NCBI GenBank assembly: GCA_003667245.1 | Contig: RCNN01000377.1 | Location: forward strand, 1 to 25,140 | Source: Heterostelium multicystogenum | Taxonomy: Eukaryota > Evosea > Eumycetozoa > Acytosteliales > Acytosteliaceae | Direction of reading: 5' to 3' | Length of the DNA: 25,140 nucleotides | Shown: piece after piece, positions 10,608-20,054 of the stretch | How the letters are laid out: each line of letters opens with the position of its first letter | Numbering within the stretch: position 1 is the first letter of the stretch | Notes under the pieces: generated by a model | Seen by the model: the letters and a program-made list of their open reading frames with translations, nothing else | Databases searched by the model: none | Told to the model about the DNA's origin: nothing | Position numbers and translations under genes: made by a program

Positions 10608-11736
10608 ATGGCAATCGTTTATACTGAAGAGTTAAGAAAACAACTTGAAGGTATGTAGGCTGTAGTGTCCACCAGTGGATCATAGGACGTAATGCGCGAG
10701 CAATACTGATACTCATCTCCCTGCATAATGACAATGATGATGTATGAATCTACAGATTTTGCCAAGTCGGATATTAAAGTGATCACTCCAGAATTGATGG
10801 GCATCATTGAAAATGTTGCAAAGACAGGTGTAACATGGTATGATTGATTGGTTGATAGATCAATGTTGAGGTATTCACTAACCGCTAACGTTATTATTTG
10901 TGCAATTAACATAGCTATCCTTGGGTTCATTTGAAGGAGTTACTTTATTTCAGATTATCTCAGGTACTTTGCTTTGCACCATTCTATATTTTTGAAGTTA
11001 TACTTGCTAATCATGTACTTTCATTGATGTTTAGATCTTTGACATTTTCGAGAGTGGTTGTAATACAGATATAGGAAGCTTGAATAGCAGCAATAATAGT
11101 AGCAACAACAGCTCTGGCACATCTTCTCCCAACACTCAAGAACCAAAGAAGACATCATTACTATCTTCACAATTGGCCAACTCACAAGAGATGAAAGATG
11201 ACGAAATGCTAAAGATAAAGAATCAGCTCAATCAGTCTGGTCTTATTAGAACCAAAAATCAATTCCAAAATCACTTGAAAGAATATAAAGAGTATGTTGA
11301 GCCGACGATACTCTAGTAGTTGATGTCATATAGGATACTAATAGATTGCTTATTTAATAGGCCCCCATTCACAATTCAAAGACTCTGTGAATTAATTGTA
11401 GACTATAAGACATATACATCATTCAGCAAATACCTGTGTGCAGTGGAGAAGATGGGTACCGTCACCACTACTTTGCCTCCTTTGACACCATCGGAAGTAA
11501 TCGAATATAATAACAACCAACAGCCTCGCATGGGAGGATCCGAACATCAATCAAATTCACCACCAACCATCGACATCAACAGACACATCGATACACAGAC
11601 TAGTTTTATTGCTACAACATCTTTCCCAGGGAAATTACAAAACGATGAAGAAATGAAAGACTTGATGAAGATTTGTAAATTCGATACCAATCCTATTAAC
11701 TTTAGCATCCATATCATACTCATTCCTCATCATTAG
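10608..11736 (+). CDS. ppp4r2: PPP4R2-like regulatory subunit of protein phosphatase 4
   Basis: Core regulatory subunit that holds the PP4 catalytic subunit in a complex involved in DNA-damage recovery, centrosome and cell-cycle control (family knowledge). Four exons with three introns fit: 10651-10755, 10838-10914 and 10964-11034. Exon order gives MAIVYTEELRKQLEDFAK, then ITPELMGIIENVAKTG, then TCYPWVHLKELLYFRLSQ, matching the family pattern of an N-terminal helix, VAKTG, W..L...F and L. A Ser/Asn-rich insert follows (about 11080-11220), then LKEYKEYVEP and the diagnostic block FTIQRLCELIVDYKTY...YLCAVEKMGTV. Between those blocks two stops (TAG TAG) appear, but an offset frame reads DDTLVVDVI there, so two compensating indels near 11302 and 11328 restore the family order. 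The C-terminal tail is low-complexity, and its true end after about 11690 is uncertain. Confidence 0.85.
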
Positions 11737-12581
11737 CATCAACTATCCTTCTGTTCTTTTGAAATCAATGAAAAATTATAAACTGTAATATAGATAGATA
11801 TATTTCGTAAATATACATAACTAGTGAATCACAATGACCACAACTTTATTTAGTTTGCAATGAAATCAATGGAGTGACCACAAGATTATCACTTTATCTG
11901 AATCAACTGATGAAATCTATTTGTTTCTTACTCCCATTTGATTCTATATTTATCCGCATGAACAGTAAAAATAGAATCATAATGCATGTTTAATTTTTAA
12001 TGATCTGGTGGTTGGATCTTTTAGTAATCTCTGCATTGCACTTTCGTTTAATATTGACATAGAGTCAACTAAAAACTAACTATCTCTGTTGGATGCTATC
12101 TGTCTATCTATGTATACATTGATTTGAATATTATTATAATAATTTTGGTATAGGATCAAGACTACAGCTTTTGGCTGAATTAAACAAGCAATCGCCATTG
12201 CACTGTACAGTCCTGATAAAACTGAGAGATTCAGATGCTTCAACAAAAAAATAATTAATCAAATTTCTTTTGCCTTTTTTAACCCCATTCTGTTTTCTAA
12301 AACAAACAAAATTAAAAAAAAGTCTCCCACGAAAAACACTAAATTTAAAGACTCAAAGATATAATAAACAGAGATACACAAGTTTGCTAGCTAGATAGTT
12401 AGTTAGTACTTTCCCAATTAGATATATCAATATATTATATTATATATAGACCGATATAGTTATACTATTATAGTAATAGATCATTGTATAGAAAGAAGAA
12501 TTGATTTAAATAGATTTATAGATAGACAGATAGATTAGATATTGTAAAATAACAAAAAAAACAAAAAAACAAAATAATAAT
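11737..12581. other. Intergenic region upstream of the STE20-family kinase
   Basis: AT-rich DNA without a supported ORF. The last 220 bases are rich in TAGATAG/GATAGA tetramer repeats and TATATA stretches, ending in an A-rich leader directly before the ATG at 12582. This is likely promoter and 5' leader of the kinase gene, plus 3' sequence of PPP4R2. Confidence 0.5.
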
Positions 12582-13956
12582 ATGAATAGTGGTAGTGGAT
12601 CTTTAAACTCACATATTGATCAGGGTGATCCTGAGCAGATGTTTAGAGTGTTGGAAGTCATTGGTCAAGGTTCATTTGGATTAGTATGCACATGTATAAA
12701 TACACAGTCAAACAAAGTGGTGGCAATCAAGTTCCTGGAGATGGAACCAGACAATGAGAACAATCAGACACTGAGGCGTGAGATTACCATCCTCAAGAAC
12801 ACTGCAGAGTGTCCCTATATAGTACAGTACCACGGTTGCTATCTGAAAGATAACAATCTGATGATTGTAATGGAGTACTGCGATGGTGGATCCGTTTTAG
12901 ATATAATGCAGATGTGTCAGATCAAGCTTACCGAGCGTCAAATCGCTGCAGTACTATACAGCGTCATAGAGGGTCTGGTCTATCTCCACTCCAACAAAAT
13001 CATACATCGTGACATCAAGGCAGGCAATGTGCTGCTGAATCAAGAGGGCAAAGCCAAGCTCTCGGACTTTGGTGTCTCTGCTATATTAGTGAATACTGGC
13101 TTCAAGCAAAAAACAGTAGTTGGCTCACCGTAGGTGTCATTACAGGAAGTCACCAGCTATGGTGGTCTTAGTGGGTAATCTGAAATTTCTAATCAATGTC
13201 TTATTATTACTTTTGCAACATTTAGCTATTGGATGAGTCCAGAAGTTATTTCAACACCAAAGGGATCGAATGGATATGATTATAAAGCAGATATATGGTC
13301 ACTTGGTATCACTGCCATCGAGATGGCAGAGGGCAAACCACCACATTTCAATTTGAATCCAATCAAAGTTATTTTTGTGATTCCATTCCGTCAGTCACCG
13401 ACACTGGAGACACCTAGCAATTGGTCAAAAGAGTTTAATGATTTCATTGCAGTATGCTTGAATAAAGAGGCTGACAAGAGGCCAACTGCACGCGAACTGC
13501 TGGATCATCCATTCATCAAGATGGGCAAAACCGATGCAGACGATATCATTTCGGAATTGGTGACAGAATGCATACCAGTCATGGAAGAATACAGAAAGAC
13601 GCAAAGCTGAGGAAGAAGAAGAAGAGGAAACACACTCACAGGGAGGTGTTGAAAAGGGTACTCTCCTTAAGATCAACACTGTCACGAACCGTGCCACCGT
13701 AATGAGCGGTAACGAAGGTACCTTTATACAACATCCTGGCAACGGAACTGGTACCGTTGTTTTCTCCAGAGGTAACACAACATCTAATAACAATGATGAT
13801 GAGGGTGATTTCGATACAGGTTCTGTTGTATTTAAGGGTGGTTCAAGTCTCCAGGAGAATCTCGAGAAACTTAAACTACAATATGAAAAACAAAACAACA
13901 CCGACAGTGATGAAGATGGTGAGTTTGACTCTGGCTCAGTAGTTTACACAAAATAA
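12582..13956 (+). CDS. STE20/GCK-family serine/threonine protein kinase
   Basis: Signalling kinase with a complete catalytic domain: Gly-loop GQGSFGLV, VAIKF with the ATP-binding Lys, MEYCDGGSVLDIM, catalytic loop HRDIKAGNVLL, DFGVSA, activation segment GSPYWMSPEVIS, ADIWSLGITAIEMAEGKPP, and the subdomain XI Arg in NKEADKRPTARELL. HRDIKAGN and the [GS]xP[FY]WM[AS]PEVI stretch are typical of the GCK group. One intron (13130-13225) splits the codon before YWMSPEV. After the domain comes an acidic Glu run, then a tail with three similar motifs (GTVVFSRG, GSVVFKGG, GSVVYTK), each beside Asp/Glu, and a short coiled segment QENLEKLKLQYEKQ. One frameshift, in AAA at 13595-13597, separates domain and tail. 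The tail recalls GTMV motifs in the linker of animal MST1/2 (Hippo kinases). It resembles dictyostelid dst/krs kinases, but I cannot choose one. Confidence 0.93.
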
Positions 13957-14414
13957 TAAACCATTTTTGGATTGATACATATATTAAATATACATTACAC
14001 TTCCACCAACTAAACAGCTTACTGGCAACTGTCTAGCTATCAACACTAAACTTCACTGCAACCTTAACTTAAATATACAACAACTAACTTATTAATAAGT
14101 TTTAAATCCAATTTAAATAAAATTGAAAGAATGAAATTTACTATTTATTTGTAAACATAACTGATGGTATAATGTATTTATAGTTCGTTATATATATAAT
14201 TGCACTATGTAGAAATATGAAAATGATGAGACTGTTTCATTCGTTTAAAAATTTCGTAAATTAGTTTATCACAATGTTAGATTCAAGGCGCCTTCCAATT
14301 TAGACCACCAAAATATTTTTTAAGATATATATCTAATTAATTTGTACATTTTTCGAAACTAAATACTTTTTCATAGAACTAACTTTTCAAAACATCATTC
14401 TAGAATAATAATAC

Positions 14415-14448
<34 letters not shown>

Positions 14449-14766
14449 AATAATAAATTAATTATCTTTAACTTATGTTTTATTTTGGTCGGTCTTTGTT
14501 TGTTCTCTTCTTATAATTAACATAGTAAAGGAGTATGGGTTTTATTATGAAATGGTGGAAACTCCTTTTTCAAAAAATTTTACCGTTACAAATTTAAAAT
14601 TTGAAAGTGGCGCTAATTCAAAAATTTGATTTTGTGAGTACACTTACAATCAAATTGTAACTGACATATTTTGAACATTATTTTTCTAATTAGATCAAAG
14701 TTTATTATTATTACTATTACTGCTTGTTATTTATAAGTACATATGCTTGGCAGATAAAGATAGAGA
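13957..14766. other. Intergenic region between the kinase and NDC80
   Basis: AT-rich, with an (ATT)9 microsatellite (listed separately) and a perfect 10-bp palindrome AAGGCGCCTT at 14285-14294, notable for its GC in this context. No ORF is supported. It should contain the 3' end of the kinase transcript and the NDC80 promoter. Confidence 0.5.
14416..14442. repeat. (ATT)9 microsatellite
   Basis: Nine perfect ATT units in intergenic DNA, flanked by further A/T-rich imperfect copies. Trinucleotide microsatellites are very common in dictyostelid genomes. Confidence 0.9.
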
Positions 14767-17007
14767 ATGACTTCAAGACCTGTCTTTAATAATTTAAATA
14801 ATAGCGTATATGGAAATCCAAATAATGGTGCTAATAATCAATATAATATAAATAATGGCTTGGGAATGATGTCTTCCACCATTGGTGTCAAGCAACAACA
14901 ACAGCAGCAGCCTATTGGCTTATCTTCAACAATGAAGCAGCCACAACAAGTAACAATGAGTGTTTTTTCCACACCCATGCAGACTCCAAAGGTTCTGCAA
15001 ACCCCATCCTCTAAAATATCGATTGCTCCAATCCCAATGGCATCCCTCAACTCATCGATTGTGCAATCATCAATTCCATCGATTCCATCCGCTATCAGAT
15101 CAACCATCACTGGTGCACCTCAACCATCCAATAGAATTCAGTGCTGCTCCAGTCACCCAACCTAAAATGTCACTCGGATTCAACACTGCCGCCAGTGGTG
15201 CCAACAAAAAGTCCATTCCATCCATGTCGATCCGTCCATCTGCAGTTAGAGCTGAGTCTCGTCCCATCTCAGACAAGGAATTCCAGAAGCAATGCACTAC
15301 ACGTATTATCACATTCCTCACCTCCAACAGCTATCCAAGCCAAATCACTCCAAAAACACTCAAGTCACCTTCAGTTCAAAGAGTTCTATGCTATTGTTGA
15401 ATTCTTGTTCCACCAAATCGATCCAAGCTTCAAATTCACCTCGAAACAGGATGACGAATTGGATTACATTCTTCAAAATTATCGCTACCCATTCACCATT
15501 TCGAAGCGTTAATTTGACATCAGTTGGTACTCCACACACCTGGCCACATTTACTTGCCGCTCTTTTCTTGGCTTGTTGAATTGATTGAATATGACAATGC
15601 TGCTCAATATGACGCCGAAAACAACATGGATATCCAACAAGACGAAGATCCATTCCTCCGTGAATTCAACCGACACGTTGTACTCTCCTACCAGGATGGA
15701 TACTTGCATGGAAACGACGAGACTCAAGTAGACGTTCTACTGGAAGAGCACCACGGTGCCAAAAGCCGTCAGTTCAGTGAGGAAAATCAATGAAATGACC
15801 GAGGAAAGTCAACAGCCAGACTTTGCACATTGAAAGAGATGCGAAACGAACCCAATATCACTGGCGAGCTAAGAGAGAAAATTCAAACAATCAATGAAGA
15901 CATCATGAAGTACCAGGAGCATATCGGTAGAGTAAGCAGCGGTAAAAACATCATTGGAACAAAGCATCGAGTCACACACCTCCCAACTCACCTTACTCGA
16001 AGCACAACTGACAAAAACTTCAAGACCAGAAAGCATCACTCGAAGAGATCATTGCAGAACAACAAAAGAGCTCGGTCGATGCCAAGCTGATCAACCAGCG
16101 TCGTGTTCAACTTCAAGAAGATATCTCCAAGACACTCAAAGAAAAGAACCGTATGGAACGCGCCAAGCAAGAGAAACTCACAGAGATAAGCAAGATTATT
16201 TCCAGCATCGACGAATATATCATGCAATACAATGAACATGCCAGAAATCTTAACCTTCTTAAAGCCGAAGGTGACCAAAATACATCTACCCGCAACTACC
16301 AAATTAACTTTGAGCATAACAATGGAGATGTTACAATCACAGATCTAAAGAAAAATTAAGGTAACTAGATCATCAATCAATCAGTTTGTTCAAAACTAAC
16401 AAATTGACTCCAAACAATCCAGAAAAATCTGAAGCTTTACATTGAGGAGCAATATGAAAAGACAAATACAACCGAGGAGGAAACAAACAACAAAAGAAAT
16501 GAACTGAAGCAACTGGAAGACGACATTGCTGACAAACAACAACAAAAGAAGAGATCTGAACAAAAGTTCTCAAGTATGGAAAGTGCTTGTAAAAGAGAAA
16601 AAGAAGTAAGTTTAATTTGGCCAGCAAGTTTCATATATATTTGTTGACTAACAAATTTGTCTACACTTAGAAATTAGATAAAGAACTGTCATCATTGATG
16701 GACAAGGTCGAGAAGAGACAGTTGGCCAACAAAAGCAATGAAAGAAGACCTCAGAACTGAGCTGGATCACAAGAACATCCTTTTGGAAGAAGCCAAAGTA
16801 CATTTAGAACAACAAAAAGAGTTAATGAGCAAGTCATTGATGGAATTGAAATGCAGAGTGATGACCTTCTTAGAGGCTGCAACCTCACATCAAACTAAAT
16901 TAGCCATTAACGTCAAATCAGTTTTTAGATCACATGAATCAACACTGCAAATCATCATAGATGGTGCCATGTTTACCTTAGACTTTCATGAAAGGTTTTT
17001 TAAGTAA
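14767..17007 (+). CDS. ndc80: NDC80/HEC1 kinetochore protein
   Basis: Microtubule-binding subunit of the NDC80 complex, which joins kinetochores to spindle microtubules. The ATG starts an unstructured basic/Asn/Gln/Ser-rich tail (MTSRPVFNNLNN...), as in HEC1. A calponin-homology domain follows: RPISDKEFQKQCTTRIITFL, KEFYAIVEFLFHQIDPSF, ILQNYRYPFTISK and the family hallmark SVGTPHTWPHLLAAL (about 15520-15565). The rest is long coiled coil (about 15760-16900) rich in Glu/Lys/Gln, with MKYQEHIGRV and LEAQLTK segments, ending near VMTFLEAATSHQTKLA. Introns are inferred at 16361-16422 and 16606-16670. About ten one-base shifts break the frame (near 15135, 15370, 15509, 15563, 15761, 15827, 15944, 16013, 16351, 16731), mostly in homopolymers. 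Each flank matches the expected order of the family, so I take this as one gene with sequence errors. The exact C-terminus is less certain. Confidence 0.88.
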
Positions 17008-17559
17008 AACTAAAAAAAAAAAAGGAACATATTCCATTGTATATTTAAATAAAACATTAACAAATCCACCTCTTATAACTTTTGTAATTATAAAGATTGT
17101 GACAAATTTCTTCTACTACAAGGATTTATATGCCTGAAATGCACTACAATAATTTATAATGTTAGTTTTTTTTTAAGCTAATAAATCAAAATACCAAAGT
17201 TTAGATAAAAAATGTGGAAACCATCCCAGTTTGTTGGGTTTATCTCTTGGAGACATTTTAGTATTTCTAAAGTCAAATCAATATCACTTTATTATCAAAG
17301 TTTATATTTAAAAATATAAGTTGTTTCATAAATTTGAATAAAAAAAAATGTAAAATCATAAGATATTTTATAAAAATCATGATCAGAATAGTACCATCAA
17401 GCACGATTTTTCTGTTTTGGTATGCAAATGTTATGGTTCAAATAAAATAATATCCAATAAATATCTTATAAATGGATGGTATTTAAACGTTTGATGTCAG
17501 TCGATGGTTCATAATCATTCTTGAAAATCCTTTCGATATATTTATTTGTAGAGAGAACA
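17008..17559. other. Intergenic region between NDC80 and the secreted protein gene
   Basis: Includes an A run immediately after the NDC80 stop, AATAAA at 17048-17053, and the TATA box of the next gene. Otherwise AT-rich, without ORF or repeat of note. Confidence 0.55.
17467..17473 (+). promoter_or_regulatory. TATA box (TATAAAT)
   Basis: TATAAAT followed by GGATGGTATTTAAAC lies 87 bases before the ATG at 17560. Position and sequence match the box in front of the Cys-repeat gene at 5391. Confidence 0.5.
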
Positions 17560-18244
17560 ATGTCAAAATCACTCATCTGCACTTTAGCTTTGCTTTTGGC
17601 AATCGTCGCTGTCAATGCACAAGTCTACGTTAATATGATACCATACAAGTACAACACTTGTACTGGTGTTCAAACAGGTGTTGGCTACTCCTGGCTTGTC
17701 GACACTTGTGTGCCACTCGAGGACAACAACTACTATGTAGAACTCACATCAGACGGAAATGTTAGTCTTTCAACCTACCCAAGATCACAACAATGTGGTA
17801 AAAACCCAAGCTCTACAAGAAACTTCATCGTTGGTGATTGCTACAAGACTGACTATACCAGCTCCTACCAGTTCCCACAAAATAACTACGTCAAGATCGA
17901 AGTTGTCAAAAACCCACCACCACCACCTGAATACGGTCTCACATACTCTGTCTATGGTTTAAAGGATAGTGCATGCGGAGGAAATGTTCAAATGTACTAC
18001 TACTATATTAACAATACCGTTTGGAAGGACCAATATAACAGCTACACTTTTTCATGCATCGATGATGTAGGTATATCCATTTCAAAACTAGATTCACTAT
18101 ACTTACCAATATTTTAATTACTTCTAGAATCCAATTGAAACTACTTGCAGTCTCAATAACAAGTTGGATGCTACACCCACAACTGGGCAGTTGAATGCGG
18201 ATGGAATGTTGTCCAAAAACTATTATCAACTCACCTCCTGTTAA
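17560..18244 (+). CDS. Secreted Cys-containing protein, unrecognised family
   Basis: The ATG at 17560 gives a strong signal peptide, MSKSLICTLALLLAIVAVNA, with predicted cleavage before Gln-Val-Tyr. An ATT/TTG-type start upstream is possible by frame but adds an implausible leader. The mature protein is rich in Tyr, Asn and paired Cys: YNTCTGVQTGVGYSWLVDTC, SQQCGKNP, VGDCYKTD, a Pro run (NPPPPPEYG), DSACGGN and FSCIDD. One 61-base intron (18067-18127, GTAGGT...CTAG) leads to a 39-codon last exon with NPIETTCSLNN and a final YYQLTSC. That gives a total of 208 residues with eight Cys in the mature part. No frameshift is needed, unlike its neighbours. No transmembrane segment is seen, so it is probably released or bound at the surface. 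I do not recognise a function. AATAAA is at 18262-18267. Confidence 0.85.
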
Positions 18245-18542
18245 TAATTCGTATTTTATTAAATAAAGATTAAAATAACAACAATATCTTTAGATAGACA
18301 TGTCCTGATAATAATGAATCTGAGATTTAAAGTTAATAACTGATGGTGCGATGTTGTCGTAAATTCGTATATATAAAGGTCTCTGAGATCAAATGAATTT
18401 ATAAAAGATATATAATCTTCTCTGTTTACTCCTTTATTTTTCAATTAATGATCTTCAGGATTGAGCCTTGATTCTTGAATAAATCTAATTTTAGATTTTC
18501 ATACGGTATGTGTTCACAGTATTCCCAAAAATATCAGAAAAA

Positions 18543-18967
18543 ATGACCACCAAAGGACCTCAACCACAACAAATATTTTTGAAGTATGATGCCAACAAAA
18601 ATCATAGTTCAAATTGATCATTTGATATTATCTCGCTGTTTCATGTTAATCCCAAGCCTAGATGATTACAATTGGGTAACAATGATCAATGAAAGTGTAT
18701 GGTTGATTAATCGCCAAATCAATGTTGTTAAAATTCATGACATGAGAAAGATATCCTAATTGTTGTTGTAGTGTGGGCCTACCTACCTCAAATTATCTGA
18801 GTGTTGTTTGCAAAAGATTCCGGCAGCGATAGCTGATAAGTGCTGGTTTAAGTATCTAGAAAGTGTAGATCCACATTTACAAGTGAAAAAAGTTGATGGT
18901 ATTGAAGACCCTTAAAAGTATTTGGTATGAAAATTATTTAAAATTTCGGGGACCTCAAATCAAATGA
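18543..18967 (+). pseudogene. Broken unrecognised gene
   Basis: Protein-like segments follow each other in shifted frames: MTTKGPQPQQIFLKYDAN from an ATG at 18543; LILSRCFMLIPSLDDYNWVT and VWLINRQINVVKIHDMRKIS; then CCLQKIPAAIADKCWFKYLE, SVDPHLQVKKVDGIEDP; and after a further shift SIWYENYLKFRGPQIK ending TGA at 18965-18967. The order, Trp/Cys content and continuity suggest one gene of about 140 codons. At least one break (AAAAA near 18598) is of the homopolymer kind seen elsewhere. The stretch around 18755-18785 needs more than one change, so this could equally be a true pseudogene. I cannot name the family; the helical leucine-rich start is only loosely F-box-like, and I do not claim that. 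Confidence 0.45.
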
Positions 18968-19603
18968 AAACATCCACATGGTTTGTTTTAGTTTAATTTT
19001 GGTCATTCATATAAACATCGAGCAAACAACTTCACGTGAATCCCCATATTCATATTTGATTATAAACTAACTTGTTGAGTGTTTATATCAATCCTGGTGT
19101 AAAGTAATATCATTGGCTTATTAAAATAGGCATAAAAATGCTAAAAACAATCAAGGACCTGCGAGTAAAAATTGTAGATTAATTTTTTTTAATTTTTTAA
19201 TCAAAATTTTTTAAGATATTATTTACAAACAGAATTTTAGTCAAAAAAATGAAAGAAATTCCCCGTTTTTCGATTTTTTGGAATTTTAACCCTTCATTTT
19301 ATTCAACATCACCTTTTTTGATTTATAATTGTTTATTGAACAAAATATATATTGTTTGTCTTTTTTTGTTTTGATTGTCCTTTTTTTCGACTTTTATTTC
19401 TATTTATATTTATAGATATATATTATTTTTTCTATTTATTTATTTAAAAAACAAAAAAATAACACAAAAAAAACAACATAATCTATTATTCTTAATCAAG
19501 GACCCACTTAATTTCGAAACTAAACATCTCATCATATGAAATATTATGACACCTTGTAAACTATAAACTTATTTATTATTATACAAAAACATCACATTCT
19601 AAA

Positions 19604-19718
19604 CATATACTATTTATTTCCTTTTCCCCCAAAACAAAACATATACTATTTATTAAAAAAACAACAAAAACACAAAAAAAAAAAACAAACAAAATAGAAT
19701 AACCATATACTATTTATT
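19604..19718. repeat. Three copies of a 15-bp direct repeat
   Basis: CATATACTATTTATT occurs exactly at 19604-19618, 19640-19654 and 19704-19718, separated by A/C-rich spacers. Three exact 15-mers within 115 bases exceed chance even in AT-rich DNA, though local duplication of low-complexity DNA can create this. Confidence 0.7.
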
Positions 19719-20013
19719 TATCTATCCAATTATATCCACTAACTATCTATTTTCAAGTACTGATTGTTATAATTATTCAATTATTATAATTATAGAAATA
19801 TCACTCGAAACTAATTCTTATTTATTATAAAATATCAACCACATAAAAAAAAAAACAAAAACATACTTGTAATATATATCTCTTTATATTTATTTAGTTC
19901 ACAATCTCCTTTATTCATTATTTATTATAAAATCAAATCAATCCAAAGCCAAATTTATCGATAACTACAACAACAACAAAAAGGTAAGGTATCAAATCAT
20001 ATTTCAAAAATGT

Positions 20014-20054
20014 ATGGAAATCCGATTTCCATCATTTCCATTCGATTTCCATCA
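20014..20054. repeat. Inverted plus direct repeat cluster
   Basis: ATGGAAATC (20014-20022) and GATTTCCAT (20024-20032) form a perfect 9-bp inverted repeat around a single C. The right arm with flank, CGATTTCCATCA, is repeated directly at 20043-20054, and TTTCCAT occurs again between them. It sits just after the donor-like GTAAGG near 19982. Confidence 0.6.

Noticed and set aside
14838..15653. Minus-strand ORFs opposite NDC80
   Set aside because: The plus strand carries the conserved CH domain. The reverse frames mirror Gln/Pro/Ser tracts and have no motif.
6185..17007. Programmed ribosomal frameshifting or insertional RNA editing as cause of the broken frames
   Set aside because: The breaks have no common slippery heptamer or downstream structure. 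They go in both directions and occur at many unrelated sites per gene. Homopolymer sequencing error is far simpler.
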